Positions 1 through 7,616 of a stretch of 20,558 bases of DNA are shown here, one piece after another. The stretch spans positions 1-20,558 of the forward strand of contig JALRDI010000298.1 in the NCBI GenBank assembly GCA_023257035.1, read 5' to 3'. Position 1 is the first letter of the stretch, and each line of letters starts with the position of its first letter. The notes beneath the pieces were generated by a model, which made no database searches, had not been told where the DNA came from, and was given only the letters and a program-made list of their open reading frames with translations. The DNA is from Ilumatobacteraceae bacterium (GTDB lineage Bacteria > Actinomycetota > Acidimicrobiia > Acidimicrobiales > Ilumatobacteraceae). Made by a program: the position numbers and the translations under genes.

Positions 1-42
1 CCGAGCCACCACCGGCTACGCCCGAGCCACCACCGGCTACGC
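1..42 (+). repeat. 21-bp tandem repeat (two exact copies) in a Pro-rich coding stretch
   Basis: Two exact 21-base units lie at 1–21 and 22–42, and a third, diverging copy begins at 43 with a C-to-T change. Twenty-one bases is seven codons, so the repeat keeps frame and encodes EPPPATP twice when read from base 3. The array touches the window edge, so the true copy number is unknown. Copy number of such in-frame repeats can vary between strains and can also be collapsed by assembly. Confidence 0.9.
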
Positions 43-335
43 CTGAGCCGGAACCTGTTGCGCCCGAAGCGCCCGCTGTTCCACAAGACCTGCCGCCACC
101 CGGTCCCCCCGAAACAACGCCCGATTACGTCGAGGAAATCGAGGAGCAGGCCGCCGCCCGTGCGCAGCCCGAGCCAGAGCCCGAGCCCGAACCCGACCTT
201 GTTGTGGCTGTTGATCCGCCTGCCATGGTGGAAGTGCCGGCCGAGGCGCCGCGCGCCAGCTGGTTTGCGCGTCTCACCAGCGGGCTCAAGCGCTCCTTCT
301 CGCCCCTGCTCTCGGTGCCCGAGCTCTCACGCCCG
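3..335 (+). CDS. Partial Pro/Glu-rich N-terminal region, 5' end missing
   Basis: Reading from base 3 gives an open frame that enters from outside the window. It begins with EPPPATP repeats, passes an acidic patch (DYVEEIEEQAAARA) and a PEPEPEPEPD run, and ends in a basic amphipathic piece, SWFARLTSGLKRS, at about 268–306. The frame stays open to 629, but from about 330 onward the neighbouring frame clearly encodes the M48 protease, so this frame is genuine only in its first part. Two readings are possible. It may be the N-terminal tail of the protease, separated by a frameshift, or the start of another protein: acidic/Pro-rich tails followed by a WFARL..GL.. helix are typical of FtsY. Restoring one base near the CCCC run at 303–306 would join it smoothly to the protease. 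GC content is clearly higher here than after about 345. Confidence 0.55.
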
Positions 336-406
336 AAGACCATGATGTTGCGCAACCTGTCTGGGAAGAAGTCACTACTTCCGCTGGGCTCAACTCTGAT
401 CGATAT

Positions 407-985
407 GTGCTTCGGGTCATCGACGCCGATGAACTCAACGCATTTGCCTGTGGCGGGCACCTCGTCGTCACCACAACGTTTTCGCTTCAGCAACTTGACC
501 GCCGCGAACTCGCTGGAGTGTTTGCACATGAACTGTCGCACCACCTTGGGCTTCACACGATCTCACTCACGCTCATTCACTGGTTCTCGTTACCGATTAT
601 CGCTCTTGCCCGGATCGGATTCGCCGTAAAGAACGTTGCTCGAGCAGCAACAGAAAGCTTTGTTGCGCACTCCTCTGCGCTTACCGCACTTGGAAGAGCG
701 ATTTCTGGTGTGCTCACAGGTGTGTCATGGGTATTTCTCAGCGTGCTCTACGCGAGTGATGCTGTCAGCAATCTTGTCGGGCACCGCTCGGAGTTTGACG
801 CTGATCAGCGAAGCGTTCGCCTCGGATACGGCAGGGAGTTGGCTGCTGCGCTCTCGACAGTGCTTACCCACGGGGGCGGCCAACGCAGTATCGGGTGGCG
901 GCAACGGCTTCGGGCATCTCACCCTCCTGCTCGAACGCGTGTCGCACGTATCGAAGCCGCCCTTCGCCACCCCTCAGGCCTCTGA
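407..985 (+). CDS. M48-family zinc metalloprotease (HtpX-like), 5' end out of frame
   Basis: Membrane-associated M48 peptidases degrade misfolded or selected membrane proteins, with zinc held by HExxH and a downstream Glu. Counting from the GTG at 407, the HELSH motif is at residues 41–45 and the third-ligand motif SEFDAD places Glu at 129. Hydrophobic segments lie near residues 58–75 and 100–122. The start is not believable as the native one. Protease-like sequence (PVWEEV..SAGLNSDRYVLRV) continues upstream in this frame to about 326, yet no ATG, GTG or TTG occurs in frame between the stop at 212–214 and the GTG at 407. The protein therefore probably entered from the Pro-rich frame through an indel, or the gene is broken. 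It converges on ybaK with 11 bases between the stop codons. The family call is firm; the gene's integrity is not. Confidence 0.8.
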   Translation: MLRVIDADELNAFACGGHLVVTTTFSLQQLDRRELAGVFAHELSHHLGLHTISLTLIHWFSLPIIALARIGFAVKNVARAATESFVAHSSALTALGRAISGVLTGVSWVFLSVLYASDAVSNLVGHRSEFDADQRSVRLGYGRELAAALSTVLTHGGGQRSIGWRQRLRASHPPARTRVARIEAALRHPSGL

Positions 986-996
986 ACGACACACCC

Positions 997-1464
997 TCAT
1001 CCTGCAGCGATAGCAGCGAATGATCCGCCGACAATACGCGAAAGATCCTCCGGCGCAAGTGCGACATCAAGTCCGCGTCGTCCCCCGCTCACAAATACTT
1101 CGTCGTACAGCTGGGCAGTTTCATCAATCACCGTCACCAACTGACGACGTTGCCCGATCGGCGAGATTCCTCCAACGAGGTAACCGGTGGCCCGCTCTGC
1201 ACGTGCGGGCGGGCACATCTCGACTCGCTTGACCCCAACGGCATTCGCGAAGAGTTTCAACGACAGTTGCCCGCTCACCGGGACCACCGCGCACATCTCT
1301 TCATCTCCGGCAATGACAATGAGCGTTTTAAAGACCTGATCGGGGTCAAGGCCAAGGGCCTCGGCGGCTTCGAGCCCAAAATTCTTGTTAGCAGGATCAT
1401 GCTCGTATTCGCAGACGCGAAATGTGATCAATCGATCGGTCATCAGTTGCACCGCCGGGGTCAT
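997..1464 (-). CDS. ybaK: Cys-tRNA(Pro)/aminoacyl-tRNA deacylase, YbaK/EbsC type
   Basis: This family hydrolyses mischarged aminoacyl-tRNAs, classically Cys-tRNA(Pro), in the cytoplasm and so protects decoding fidelity. The 155-residue protein has the usual family length. It shows EYEHDP (19–24), the VFKTL motif with the conserved lysine at residue 46, and a GGISPIGQ loop followed by VTVIDE. It ends with the VSGGRRGLDV segment typical of the family. The ATG at 1464 is preferred over an internal ATG at 1443. The N-terminus MTPAVQ matches YbaK proteins, and GAGGAG stands about nine bases upstream. It is divergent from the thioesterase gene, with a 47-base intergenic region that must hold both start signals. 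Confidence 0.93.
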   Translation of the reverse strand: MTPAVQLMTDRLITFRVCEYEHDPANKNFGLEAAEALGLDPDQVFKTLIVIAGDEEMCAVVPVSGQLSLKLFANAVGVKRVEMCPPARAERATGYLVGGISPIGQRRQLVTVIDETAQLYDEVFVSGGRRGLDVALAPEDLSRIVGGSFAAIAAG

Positions 1465-1511
1465 TGCGCACGACTCCTCACACCAGCACGATACGGTCGA
1501 GGGTTGTGAGA

Positions 1512-1946
1512 ATGTCTATTGAACCACCCACCGATGCCTCGGCATACGACTTTTCGCATCGCATTCGCGTTCGATTCGCAGAAACCGACGCAATGGGCAT
1601 TGTTCACCACAGCCGGTATCTCCCTTACCTCGAAGAGGCCCGAGTTGAGTACCTGCGTCACATCGGTCACCCCTACAACGAAATTCGCGCCGAAGGCGTC
1701 GACATGGCGGTGCTCGAAGCAGGCGTTCAGTATCGCCAACCACTGAAATTCGATGATGTTTTTGATGTGCATGTGGCAATGGGGCCAGTCACTCGAGCAA
1801 CCTTCCAAATGGTGTATCTCCTCACCGTTGACGGAGCGATCCACTCGACAGGCATCACCGTGCATGGTGCCGTCACCCCTGAAGGTCGACCAACCCGCCT
1901 GCCAGAATGGCTGCGCAGTTTTTCAAACGGCAGTTCTGGCGCGTAG
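1512..1946 (+). CDS. Acyl-CoA thioesterase, hotdog fold (YbgC/4-hydroxybenzoyl-CoA type)
   Basis: A 144-residue hotdog thioesterase that hydrolyses an acyl-CoA to free acid and CoA. The active-site signature RVRFAETDAMGIVHHSRYL is at residues 19–37, with the catalytic Asp at 26, followed by PYLEEARVEYL on the central helix. The frame extends upstream to 1464, but the ATG at 1512 puts the signature at the usual distance from the N-terminus. Only nine bases separate its stop from the malyl-CoA lyase gene, so it is probably co-transcribed with the two lyase-family genes. That context suggests a CoA-ester substrate linked to malyl-CoA or methylmalyl-CoA metabolism. YbgC relatives may instead act on fatty or aromatic acyl-CoA, so the substrate is unknown. 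Confidence 0.87.
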   Translation: MSIEPPTDASAYDFSHRIRVRFAETDAMGIVHHSRYLPYLEEARVEYLRHIGHPYNEIRAEGVDMAVLEAGVQYRQPLKFDDVFDVHVAMGPVTRATFQMVYLLTVDGAIHSTGITVHGAVTPEGRPTRLPEWLRSFSNGSSGA

Positions 1947-1955
1947 CGTCAGGGT

Positions 1956-3011
1956 GTGCGTTCACCTAAAGACTTCTTCCGCCCCCTCGCCGTCGGCGCT
2001 CCAGAACCGGTTCGCGAGATCCCATTTCGGCCAAGCCGAATGCTTCACTTCTTCCCGCCAAATAACGAGAAGATGCGAAGCAAGGTGCCATCACTTGTCG
2101 GCAAGGTAGACGTACTCGTCGCCAACCTCGAAGACGGCGTACCCATGGCAGAAAAAGATGCAGCCCGAGCAGGTCTTGTCGATGTCGCTCAAAATGTTGA
2201 CTTTGGGTCGACCCAACTGTGGACCCGAGTCAACAGCCTTGACTCTCCTTGGTGTCTCGCTGACATCCGCGCCGCAGTTATCGAGGCAGGGCACGCCGTC
2301 GACGTCATCATCCTGCCGAAAGTCGAGGGTGCCGAAGATATTCACTACGCCGATCGCCTCATCGCCCAGCTCGAGGCAGAAGCAGGGCTCACGCGACCGA
2401 TCCTGATTCACGCAATCCTTGAGACCGCCCGTGGTGTTGCAAACGTCGAAGAGATCTGCCTGGCCTCACCCCGCATGCAGGGACTTTCACTCGGCCCCGC
2501 AGACCTCGCCGCAAACCGACGCATGAAGACCACTCGGGTCGGTGGCGGCCACCCTGATTACCTCGTTCGGTCAGATCCTGATGCGGAGAACCCAGATGCA
2601 GAGCGCGCGACGTTCCAACAAGACCTCTGGCACTACACGATCGCTCGCATGGTCGACGCGTGCGTGATGGCAGGAATCCTCCCGTACTACGGCCCATTTG
2701 GCGACATTCGAGATACCACGGCGTGCGCCGATCAGTTCCGCAACGCCTACTTGCTCGGATGCGTTGGTGCATGGAGTCTCCACCCCGACCAAATCGCAGT
2801 CGCCAAAGAAGTGTTCTCGCCATCAGCGGAACAAGTGGCTCATGCCCGCCGCGTCATCGAAGCAATGGGTGACGGGACAGGGGCGATCATGCTCGACGGC
2901 AAAATGGAAGACGACGCATCGGTGAAGCAATGCCAAGTCGTTGTTCGACTTGCTGAGCAGCTTGCCGAAAGCGACCCAGAGCTCGCTGCGCTGTATGAGA
3001 TGGGAGCCTGA
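1956..3011 (+). CDS. mcl1: L-malyl-CoA / beta-methylmalyl-CoA lyase (Mcl1)
   Basis: HpcH/HpaI aldolase (citrate-lyase beta-like) family. The enzyme reversibly condenses glyoxylate with acetyl-CoA or propionyl-CoA to give malyl-CoA or methylmalyl-CoA. The 351-residue protein has the Mcl1-type start FFRPLAVGAPEPVRE. It then shows NLEDGVP near 58–63, WTRVN near 89–93, ILPKVEG near 119–125, ILETARGV with Glu156, and LSLGPADLA with Asp183. Glu156 and Asp183 are the presumed magnesium ligands. It also has FQQDLWHYTIA and AWSLHP, both characteristic of the malyl-CoA lyase clade. The start is a GTG; the N-terminal match to this clade decides it. The next gene follows after one base, so the two are translationally linked. 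Such enzymes serve the ethylmalonyl-CoA pathway, the 3-hydroxypropionate bicycle or glyoxylate assimilation; the window does not say which. Confidence 0.92.
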   Translation: MRSPKDFFRPLAVGAPEPVREIPFRPSRMLHFFPPNNEKMRSKVPSLVGKVDVLVANLEDGVPMAEKDAARAGLVDVAQNVDFGSTQLWTRVNSLDSPWCLADIRAAVIEAGHAVDVIILPKVEGAEDIHYADRLIAQLEAEAGLTRPILIHAILETARGVANVEEICLASPRMQGLSLGPADLAANRRMKTTRVGGGHPDYLVRSDPDAENPDAERATFQQDLWHYTIARMVDACVMAGILPYYGPFGDIRDTTACADQFRNAYLLGCVGAWSLHPDQIAVAKEVFSPSAEQVAHARRVIEAMGDGTGAIMLDGKMEDDASVKQCQVVVRLAEQLAESDPELAALYEMGA

Positions 3012-3012
3012 A

Positions 3013-3882
3013 ATGTCATCACTACGACCACGCCGATCGGTTCTCTATATGCCTGCAGCAAATGAGCGGGCACTCGAAAAGGCAAAGACAATCCCGGCTG
3101 ATGCGATCATCTTCGACCTCGAAGACGCTGTAGCCCCCGACGCAAAAGAAGCCGCTCGAGCAAATGCGGTCGCTGCCGGGTCATCGGGTGAGTACGGGAA
3201 TCGCGAACTCACCATTCGCTGTAATGGCCTCGACACTCCTTGGGGTGCAGACGATCTTGCTGCTGCGGCATCCTCAGGTGCTGCGGCCGTTGTCATCCCA
3301 AAGGTGACATCAACCGATCATCTCAACGAAGTCGACGCGAAACTTCGCGCCGCCGGCGCACCAGATGAAATGACGATCTGGGCGATGGTCGAAACTCCAA
3401 CAGCAATTTTTGATGTCCGGTCGATTGCGGCGCACCCTCGGGTCAATGTCCTCGTGATGGGAACAAACGACCTCGTGAAAGAACTTCGTGCTGAACAACA
3501 GGCCAACCGTGCTCCGCTTCTCCCCCATCTCGCAATGGCGCTTCTCGGAGCTCGAGAGGCCGACAAAGTCATTCTCGACGGGGTCTACAACGATGTGAAG
3601 AATGCTGATGGTTTCTTAGTTGAAGCAGAGCAGGGACGAGCATTCGGATTCGATGGAAAGACCCTTATTCACCCAACGCAAGTTGAGCCAGCGAATGACG
3701 TATGGGCACCTTCAGAAGCCGATATCGACTACTCGCAGCGAGTGATTGCTGCATTTGACGAAGCGGTGAGCGAAGGCCGAGGGGTCATCACGGTAGATGG
3801 CCGAATGATCGAGAACCTGCATGTCGATAACGCCCGACGGGTACTCGCCACCGCAGCCGCCATCGCTGACCTACAGAGCTAA
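3013..3882 (+). CDS. CitE-like enzyme, probable (3S)-malyl-CoA thioesterase (Mcl2)
   Basis: A second HpcH/HpaI-family protein, clearly divergent from Mcl1. It has 289 residues from the ATG at 3013, which lies one base after the mcl1 stop. Visible motifs are RPRRSVLYMPAANERAL (5–21), FDLEDAVAPDAK (34–45), IPKV (95–98), MVETPTAI with Glu127, GTNDLVKELRAE with Asp153, and FDGKTLIHP (213–221). The MPAAN…DLEDAV…GTNDLVKE pattern resembles the Mcl2 group, which hydrolyses (3S)-malyl-CoA to malate and CoA in Rhodobacter. CitE-like lyases such as citramalyl-CoA lyase share the fold, so the reaction is inferred mainly from the pairing with Mcl1. The frame extends upstream to 2941 inside mcl1, but that start would overlap it heavily. 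The stop codon abuts the ispG stop with no base between. Confidence 0.83.
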   Translation: MSSLRPRRSVLYMPAANERALEKAKTIPADAIIFDLEDAVAPDAKEAARANAVAAGSSGEYGNRELTIRCNGLDTPWGADDLAAAASSGAAAVVIPKVTSTDHLNEVDAKLRAAGAPDEMTIWAMVETPTAIFDVRSIAAHPRVNVLVMGTNDLVKELRAEQQANRAPLLPHLAMALLGAREADKVILDGVYNDVKNADGFLVEAEQGRAFGFDGKTLIHPTQVEPANDVWAPSEADIDYSQRVIAAFDEAVSEGRGVITVDGRMIENLHVDNARRVLATAAAIADLQS

Positions 3883-5124
3883 CTACGACGAACTGTCGCC
3901 TGAAAGGCGCCGACCAATTTCAACGATTCGCTCCGTTGAATTGTTCGCGTCATCGCCCTTCTCTTCAAGCAACATCGAACGGTCTTTTGCAGCTTCGCGT
4001 TCAGCACGTTCAGTATCGGCCCGCTCGATCGCAGCTTCGGTGCCGTGCTCATTGATGAACTCCGCCCACTCGACCAGCGCATCGACCATCTCGTCTTCGG
4101 GCACGACTGCGACATTCCGTCCCTTCACGAATAGGTGGCCACGCTTGTTACCTGCGGCGATTCCGATATCGGCCTCACGTGCCTCCCCCGGGCCGTTCAC
4201 CACGCAGCCCATGACAGCCACCTGAAGTGGCAACTGGCGCTCACCAAAGGCTTCCATTGCCTTCTGAGCAACTTCGATCACATCGACTTCCGCCCGGCCG
4301 CACGACGGGCACGCAATGAGGTCAACGTTCTTGCGCTCTCGAAGACCCAAGGCCTCAAGGAGTTGTCGGCCAGCTCGGGCCTCTTCGACTGGGTCAGCCG
4401 TCAACGAATACCTAATGGTGTCGCCGATCCCTTCGAGGAGAAGCGTAGAGATTCCTGCCGTTGCCTTCACTAAACCTGCAGGTGGCGGTCCCGCCTCGGT
4501 AACGCCGAGGTGAAGAGGATGATCGGTGACTTCAGCAAGTTGTCGATACGCCTCAACCATCAACGGGACACTTGACGCTTTGACAGAAATCTTGACCAGA
4601 TCGAAGTCGACTTCGGCGAAATACTCAAGTTCTCGCTGCGCTGATTCGACCATCGCCTCGGGAGTTGCTCCTCCGTACTTGTCGTACAGGTCAGGGTCGA
4701 GCGACCCTGCATTCACACCAATTCGAATCGGCACGCCACGATCGCGACATTCCGAGGCCACCGCCTTGATGTTCTCTGGCTTGCGGATATTTCCGGGGTT
4801 CAATCGGAGACCGTGTACACCAGCTTCGAGTGCGGCTAACGCCATTTTGTATTGATGGTGAATGTCCGCAATCACCGGGATCGGCGAACGAGGAACAATC
4901 TGTGCCAAACCGACAGCGGCCTCAGATTCATTACAGGTGCACCGAACGATGTCGCAACCAGCTGCAGCGAGGGCATAGATCTGCTGGAGGGTGCCCTCAA
5001 CATCAGCTGTTTTTGTCACCGTCATTGACTGCACTGTGATCGGCGAATCGCCACCGACTGGCACACCGCCAACATCGATCACTCTCGACTTACGCCGCTC
5101 CCCTGACCATCCTGTGACTTCCAT
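3883..5124 (-). CDS. ispG: 4-hydroxy-3-methylbut-2-enyl diphosphate synthase
   Basis: IspG (GcpE) is a cytoplasmic [4Fe-4S] enzyme that reductively opens MEcPP to HMBPP, the penultimate step of the MEP isoprenoid pathway. From the ATG at 5124 the protein has 413 residues. The TIM-barrel part includes VQSMTVTKTADVEGT (31–45), VIADIHHQY and GLRLNPGNI. The cluster domain has ACPSCGR with Cys272 and Cys275, MGCVVNGPGE with Cys307, and Glu314 as the fourth ligand, so all four ligands are present. The start at 5124 is chosen over 5154 because GGAG sits six bases upstream and the longer form would overlap rseP. After about residue 355 there is an extra charged tail rich in Glu, Arg and Ala that the catalytic core does not need. 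It is the last gene of the minus-strand cluster. Confidence 0.97.
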   Translation of the reverse strand: MEVTGWSGERRKSRVIDVGGVPVGGDSPITVQSMTVTKTADVEGTLQQIYALAAAGCDIVRCTCNESEAAVGLAQIVPRSPIPVIADIHHQYKMALAALEAGVHGLRLNPGNIRKPENIKAVASECRDRGVPIRIGVNAGSLDPDLYDKYGGATPEAMVESAQRELEYFAEVDFDLVKISVKASSVPLMVEAYRQLAEVTDHPLHLGVTEAGPPPAGLVKATAGISTLLLEGIGDTIRYSLTADPVEEARAGRQLLEALGLRERKNVDLIACPSCGRAEVDVIEVAQKAMEAFGERQLPLQVAVMGCVVNGPGEAREADIGIAAGNKRGHLFVKGRNVAVVPEDEMVDALVEWAEFINEHGTEAAIERADTERAEREAAKDRSMLLEEKGDDANNSTERIVEIGRRLSGDSSS

Positions 5125-5130
5125 CAGATA

Positions 5131-5137
5131 CTCCTCA
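5131..5137 (-). promoter_or_regulatory. Stop–Shine-Dalgarno fusion for ispG
   Basis: On the minus strand these bases read TGAGGAG. The rseP stop codon TGA is part of the ribosome binding site of ispG, and the ATG follows six bases later. This fixes the ispG start at 5124 and suggests that ribosomes finishing rseP reinitiate on ispG. Confidence 0.8.
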
Positions 5138-6430
5138 GCGAATTGGGTTGACAATGTCGAGATACAAACCGGACATGAACATAAAGGCCAGCATTGCCAC
5201 CACCGCCATCGTCAAGGGGACGAGTCGTGCAACATCAGCGTGGTACCTCGTGCGCGTCCTGCCTTCCCGCACGCGCTCATAGGTTGCGATTGCGGCGTGA
5301 CCCCCATCGAGTGGCAGCAGCGGGAAAAGGTTGAACACGCCAACGAACACATTCAGGAACGCCAGAAGTTCGATCACACCGGCAAACCCACCTGATTGCC
5401 CGACATCGTCACTGACCGCAGTAATCCCCACAAGAGTCGTCGGTCTTGTCATCGGGTCTGCATTGTCCCCGGCGAGATGCGAGAACACATTCGCCGGGTT
5501 GAGAACGGTCACCACACCTCTTGTCGACATCCACATCTGATCTGCAATCGCTGATGCTGAGTGCCATGGTGACGTCCACCACGCACGTTGCTCTAAGGCG
5601 ACTGGCATGACCGTTGATACACCAAGGAATGCTGATGACCCATCACCGCCAACGAGTGCATTCGACCCGAGAGTTGCGACGACCGAAGTTTCGACACCCT
5701 CACGTTGAAGTCCAATCTCGACAGTTGACCCAGGGTCGAACGACCGCACGACATCGCCAAGTGCACCATCCACGACCTGACGGCCGTCAATATCGATAAT
5801 CACGTCACCTGGCTCGACAACACCACTTGCCGGCATATTGTCGCCAACTGACACCACTTCAGCGCCCGGCAGCAGAACTGCTTCGCCACGAACAGCAAAG
5901 ACCGCCGAAAGCAACACGAGCGCTAACAGAAAATGCATCAGTGATCCGGCGGTGATGACGAGCATTCGCTTCGGGTAGGACTTCGAGCGATAGGTCTGTT
6001 CTTCATCGGCCTGGTCGACATCGTCCATCATGTTCATGCCAACAATTCGCACGAAGGCACCGAGCGGTAGCGCACGCACTCCGAACTCTGTCGACCGACG
6101 ATGCATGCTCCAGACCCGAGGACCAAAACCAACAAAGAACTGTGTGACTTTCATCCCGCTCCATCGAGCGGTGGCGTAATGACCGACCTCATGCAGCACA
6201 ATCGATAGAAGCAAACCAACCGCGAACACAAACCACCAGATATTTGCGACTGCGATTGCCACGAATATGCCCACGAGCACGATGAGCCCGAGGACACCAG
6301 AGCGATTTTCATCAGGACTACGTTCACCAACAGCGCCGCCAGCGACGACTTCGGAGACAAACCGCGACGACGCCGATGGGGCAGGCCACGACGCGGGAGA
6401 TGGTGATTCTGGCTTCATGTTGTTGGTCAC
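5135..6430 (-). CDS. rseP: Site-2 intramembrane zinc protease (RseP/Rip1-like)
   Basis: Membrane protease of the S2P (M50) family, which cuts transmembrane segments of regulators such as anti-sigma factors. The 431-residue protein has a roughly 40-residue hydrophilic N-terminus, then TM helices near 45–62 and 64–80. Zinc motif HEVGH is at 80–84. A PDZ-like domain lies around 180–270 (ASGVVEPGDVIIDIDGRQV). The second metal motif, NLFPLLPLDGGH, places Asp at 375, and a final TM helix is near 405–425. Both catalytic motifs are intact. The start is a GTG at 6430 preceded by AGAGGA; an ATG four codons later is possible. Actinobacteria usually keep this gene between dxr and ispG, as here. Spacing is eight bases to dxr and ten to ispG. 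Its substrates cannot be read from the window. Confidence 0.95.
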   Translation of the reverse strand: MTNNMKPESPSPASWPAPSASSRFVSEVVAGGAVGERSPDENRSGVLGLIVLVGIFVAIAVANIWWFVFAVGLLLSIVLHEVGHYATARWSGMKVTQFFVGFGPRVWSMHRRSTEFGVRALPLGAFVRIVGMNMMDDVDQADEEQTYRSKSYPKRMLVITAGSLMHFLLALVLLSAVFAVRGEAVLLPGAEVVSVGDNMPASGVVEPGDVIIDIDGRQVVDGALGDVVRSFDPGSTVEIGLQREGVETSVVATLGSNALVGGDGSSAFLGVSTVMPVALEQRAWWTSPWHSASAIADQMWMSTRGVVTVLNPANVFSHLAGDNADPMTRPTTLVGITAVSDDVGQSGGFAGVIELLAFLNVFVGVFNLFPLLPLDGGHAAIATYERVREGRTRTRYHADVARLVPLTMAVVAMLAFMFMSGLYLDIVNPIR

Positions 6431-6433
6431 GAT

Positions 6434-6441
6434 TCCTCTTA
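6434..6441 (-). promoter_or_regulatory. Stop–Shine-Dalgarno fusion for rseP
   Basis: The minus strand reads TAAGAGGA, so the dxr stop codon runs directly into the purine-rich site that precedes the rseP GTG by a few bases. It supports the GTG at 6430 over the ATG at 6418. Confidence 0.7.
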
Positions 6442-7599
6442 CGAAATCATGCCACTGATGACGCGCTCCGCGTCCTCACGAGCACGACGATCTGCGTCGA
6501 CAACTTCCTCAACCGATGTAGGCATCGTGATCGCTGACTGCTCCAACACCGACGCAGAGACATCATGAATCTGATGCCAGGAGATTCGACGATCCATGAA
6601 CGCATCGACAGCAACCTCATTCGCAGCCGAAATAACGGCGGGAGCGGTTCCCCCGGCGCGCCCAGCGGCATACGCAAGGTCGAGACACCTGAACGCACTT
6701 TGGTCAGGCGGTTCGAAATCCAACTGAGAAAGTTGTGTCCAGTCGATCTTTCCAAAAGGAGTCGTTAAGCGTTGAGGCCACGCGAGCGCATACCCAATCG
6801 GCAGCCGCATATCTGGCATCGATAACTGTGCAATCGTTGAACCGTCGGTGAATTCGACCATTGAATGCACCACCGACTGAGGGTGAACGACAACATCGAT
6901 GTCGTCAAAGTCAGTACCGAACAACTCATGAGCCTCGATCACCTCAAGACCCTTATTCATCAGCGTCGACGAGTCGATCGTGATCTTCGGCCCCATCGAC
7001 CAGGTTGGATGTTGCAATGCTTCGTCAACGCTCACGGTCTCGAGGTCGGTATACGAACGACCCCGGAACGGACCGCCGCTCGCGGTGAGAACTAGCCGAG
7101 CAACCTCGCGCTGCGTATCGGTCGATGATCGAAGACATTGGTGAAGCGCACAATGCTCGGAATCGACTGGGACAAGTTCGGCACCCGGTACATCTCGCAG
7201 CGGCTGCACCACCGGACCCGCTGCGATAAGGCTCTCCTTATTTGCAAGCCCAAGTCGTCGACCATTCGCCAGCGTCGCCATGGTCACCGGAAGTCCTGCA
7301 AAACCCACGACTCCGTTAATCACCACGTCGGCGATGCCACACATGTCGGTCGCATCCGAAACGACCTCAATCTCTCCGATGCCGGCGAGTGCATCACGAA
7401 CTTTTTCTCGGGCTACGTCGTCACTCATCGCTACGACCAACGGCCGAAACTTCGTTGCTTGTTCGATGACAAGATCAACTGAACTCCCAGCTGATAATCC
7501 AACAACCACGTAATGATCAGGGTCAGCCGAGATGACCTCCAACGTTTGTCGGCCGATCGACCCTGTTGAGCCCGCGATTGCAACCCGAATGGGAGCCAT
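6439..7599 (-). CDS. dxr: 1-deoxy-D-xylulose 5-phosphate reductoisomerase
   Basis: Dxr converts DXP to MEP with NADPH and a divalent metal, the first committed step of the MEP pathway. The 386-residue protein begins with the nucleotide-binding loop GSTGSIG (10–16). It then shows INGVVGFAGL, LANKESL (118–124), and the metal site VDSEHCALHQCL with Asp146 and Glu148. The substrate motif NKGLEVIEAH (215–224) supplies the third metal ligand, Glu219. EHCA in place of the more usual EHSA is a mild variant. The ATG at 7599 gives the standard N-terminus. No good Shine-Dalgarno sequence is visible, so translation may depend on cdsA, whose stop is 17 bases upstream. It shares the pathway with ispG two genes downstream. 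Confidence 0.97.
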   Translation of the reverse strand: MAPIRVAIAGSTGSIGRQTLEVISADPDHYVVVGLSAGSSVDLVIEQATKFRPLVVAMSDDVAREKVRDALAGIGEIEVVSDATDMCGIADVVINGVVGFAGLPVTMATLANGRRLGLANKESLIAAGPVVQPLRDVPGAELVPVDSEHCALHQCLRSSTDTQREVARLVLTASGGPFRGRSYTDLETVSVDEALQHPTWSMGPKITIDSSTLMNKGLEVIEAHELFGTDFDDIDVVVHPQSVVHSMVEFTDGSTIAQLSMPDMRLPIGYALAWPQRLTTPFGKIDWTQLSQLDFEPPDQSAFRCLDLAYAAGRAGGTAPAVISAANEVAVDAFMDRRISWHQIHDVSASVLEQSAITMPTSVEEVVDADRRAREDAERVISGMIS

Positions 7600-7616
7600 G
7601 AGTCGTTAGGAACTCG

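Noticed and set aside
1..42. Tandem repeat considered as a CRISPR or regulatory iteron
   Set aside because: Units are directly adjacent with no spacers, are a multiple of three bases and encode a repeated heptapeptide, so they are coding repeats.
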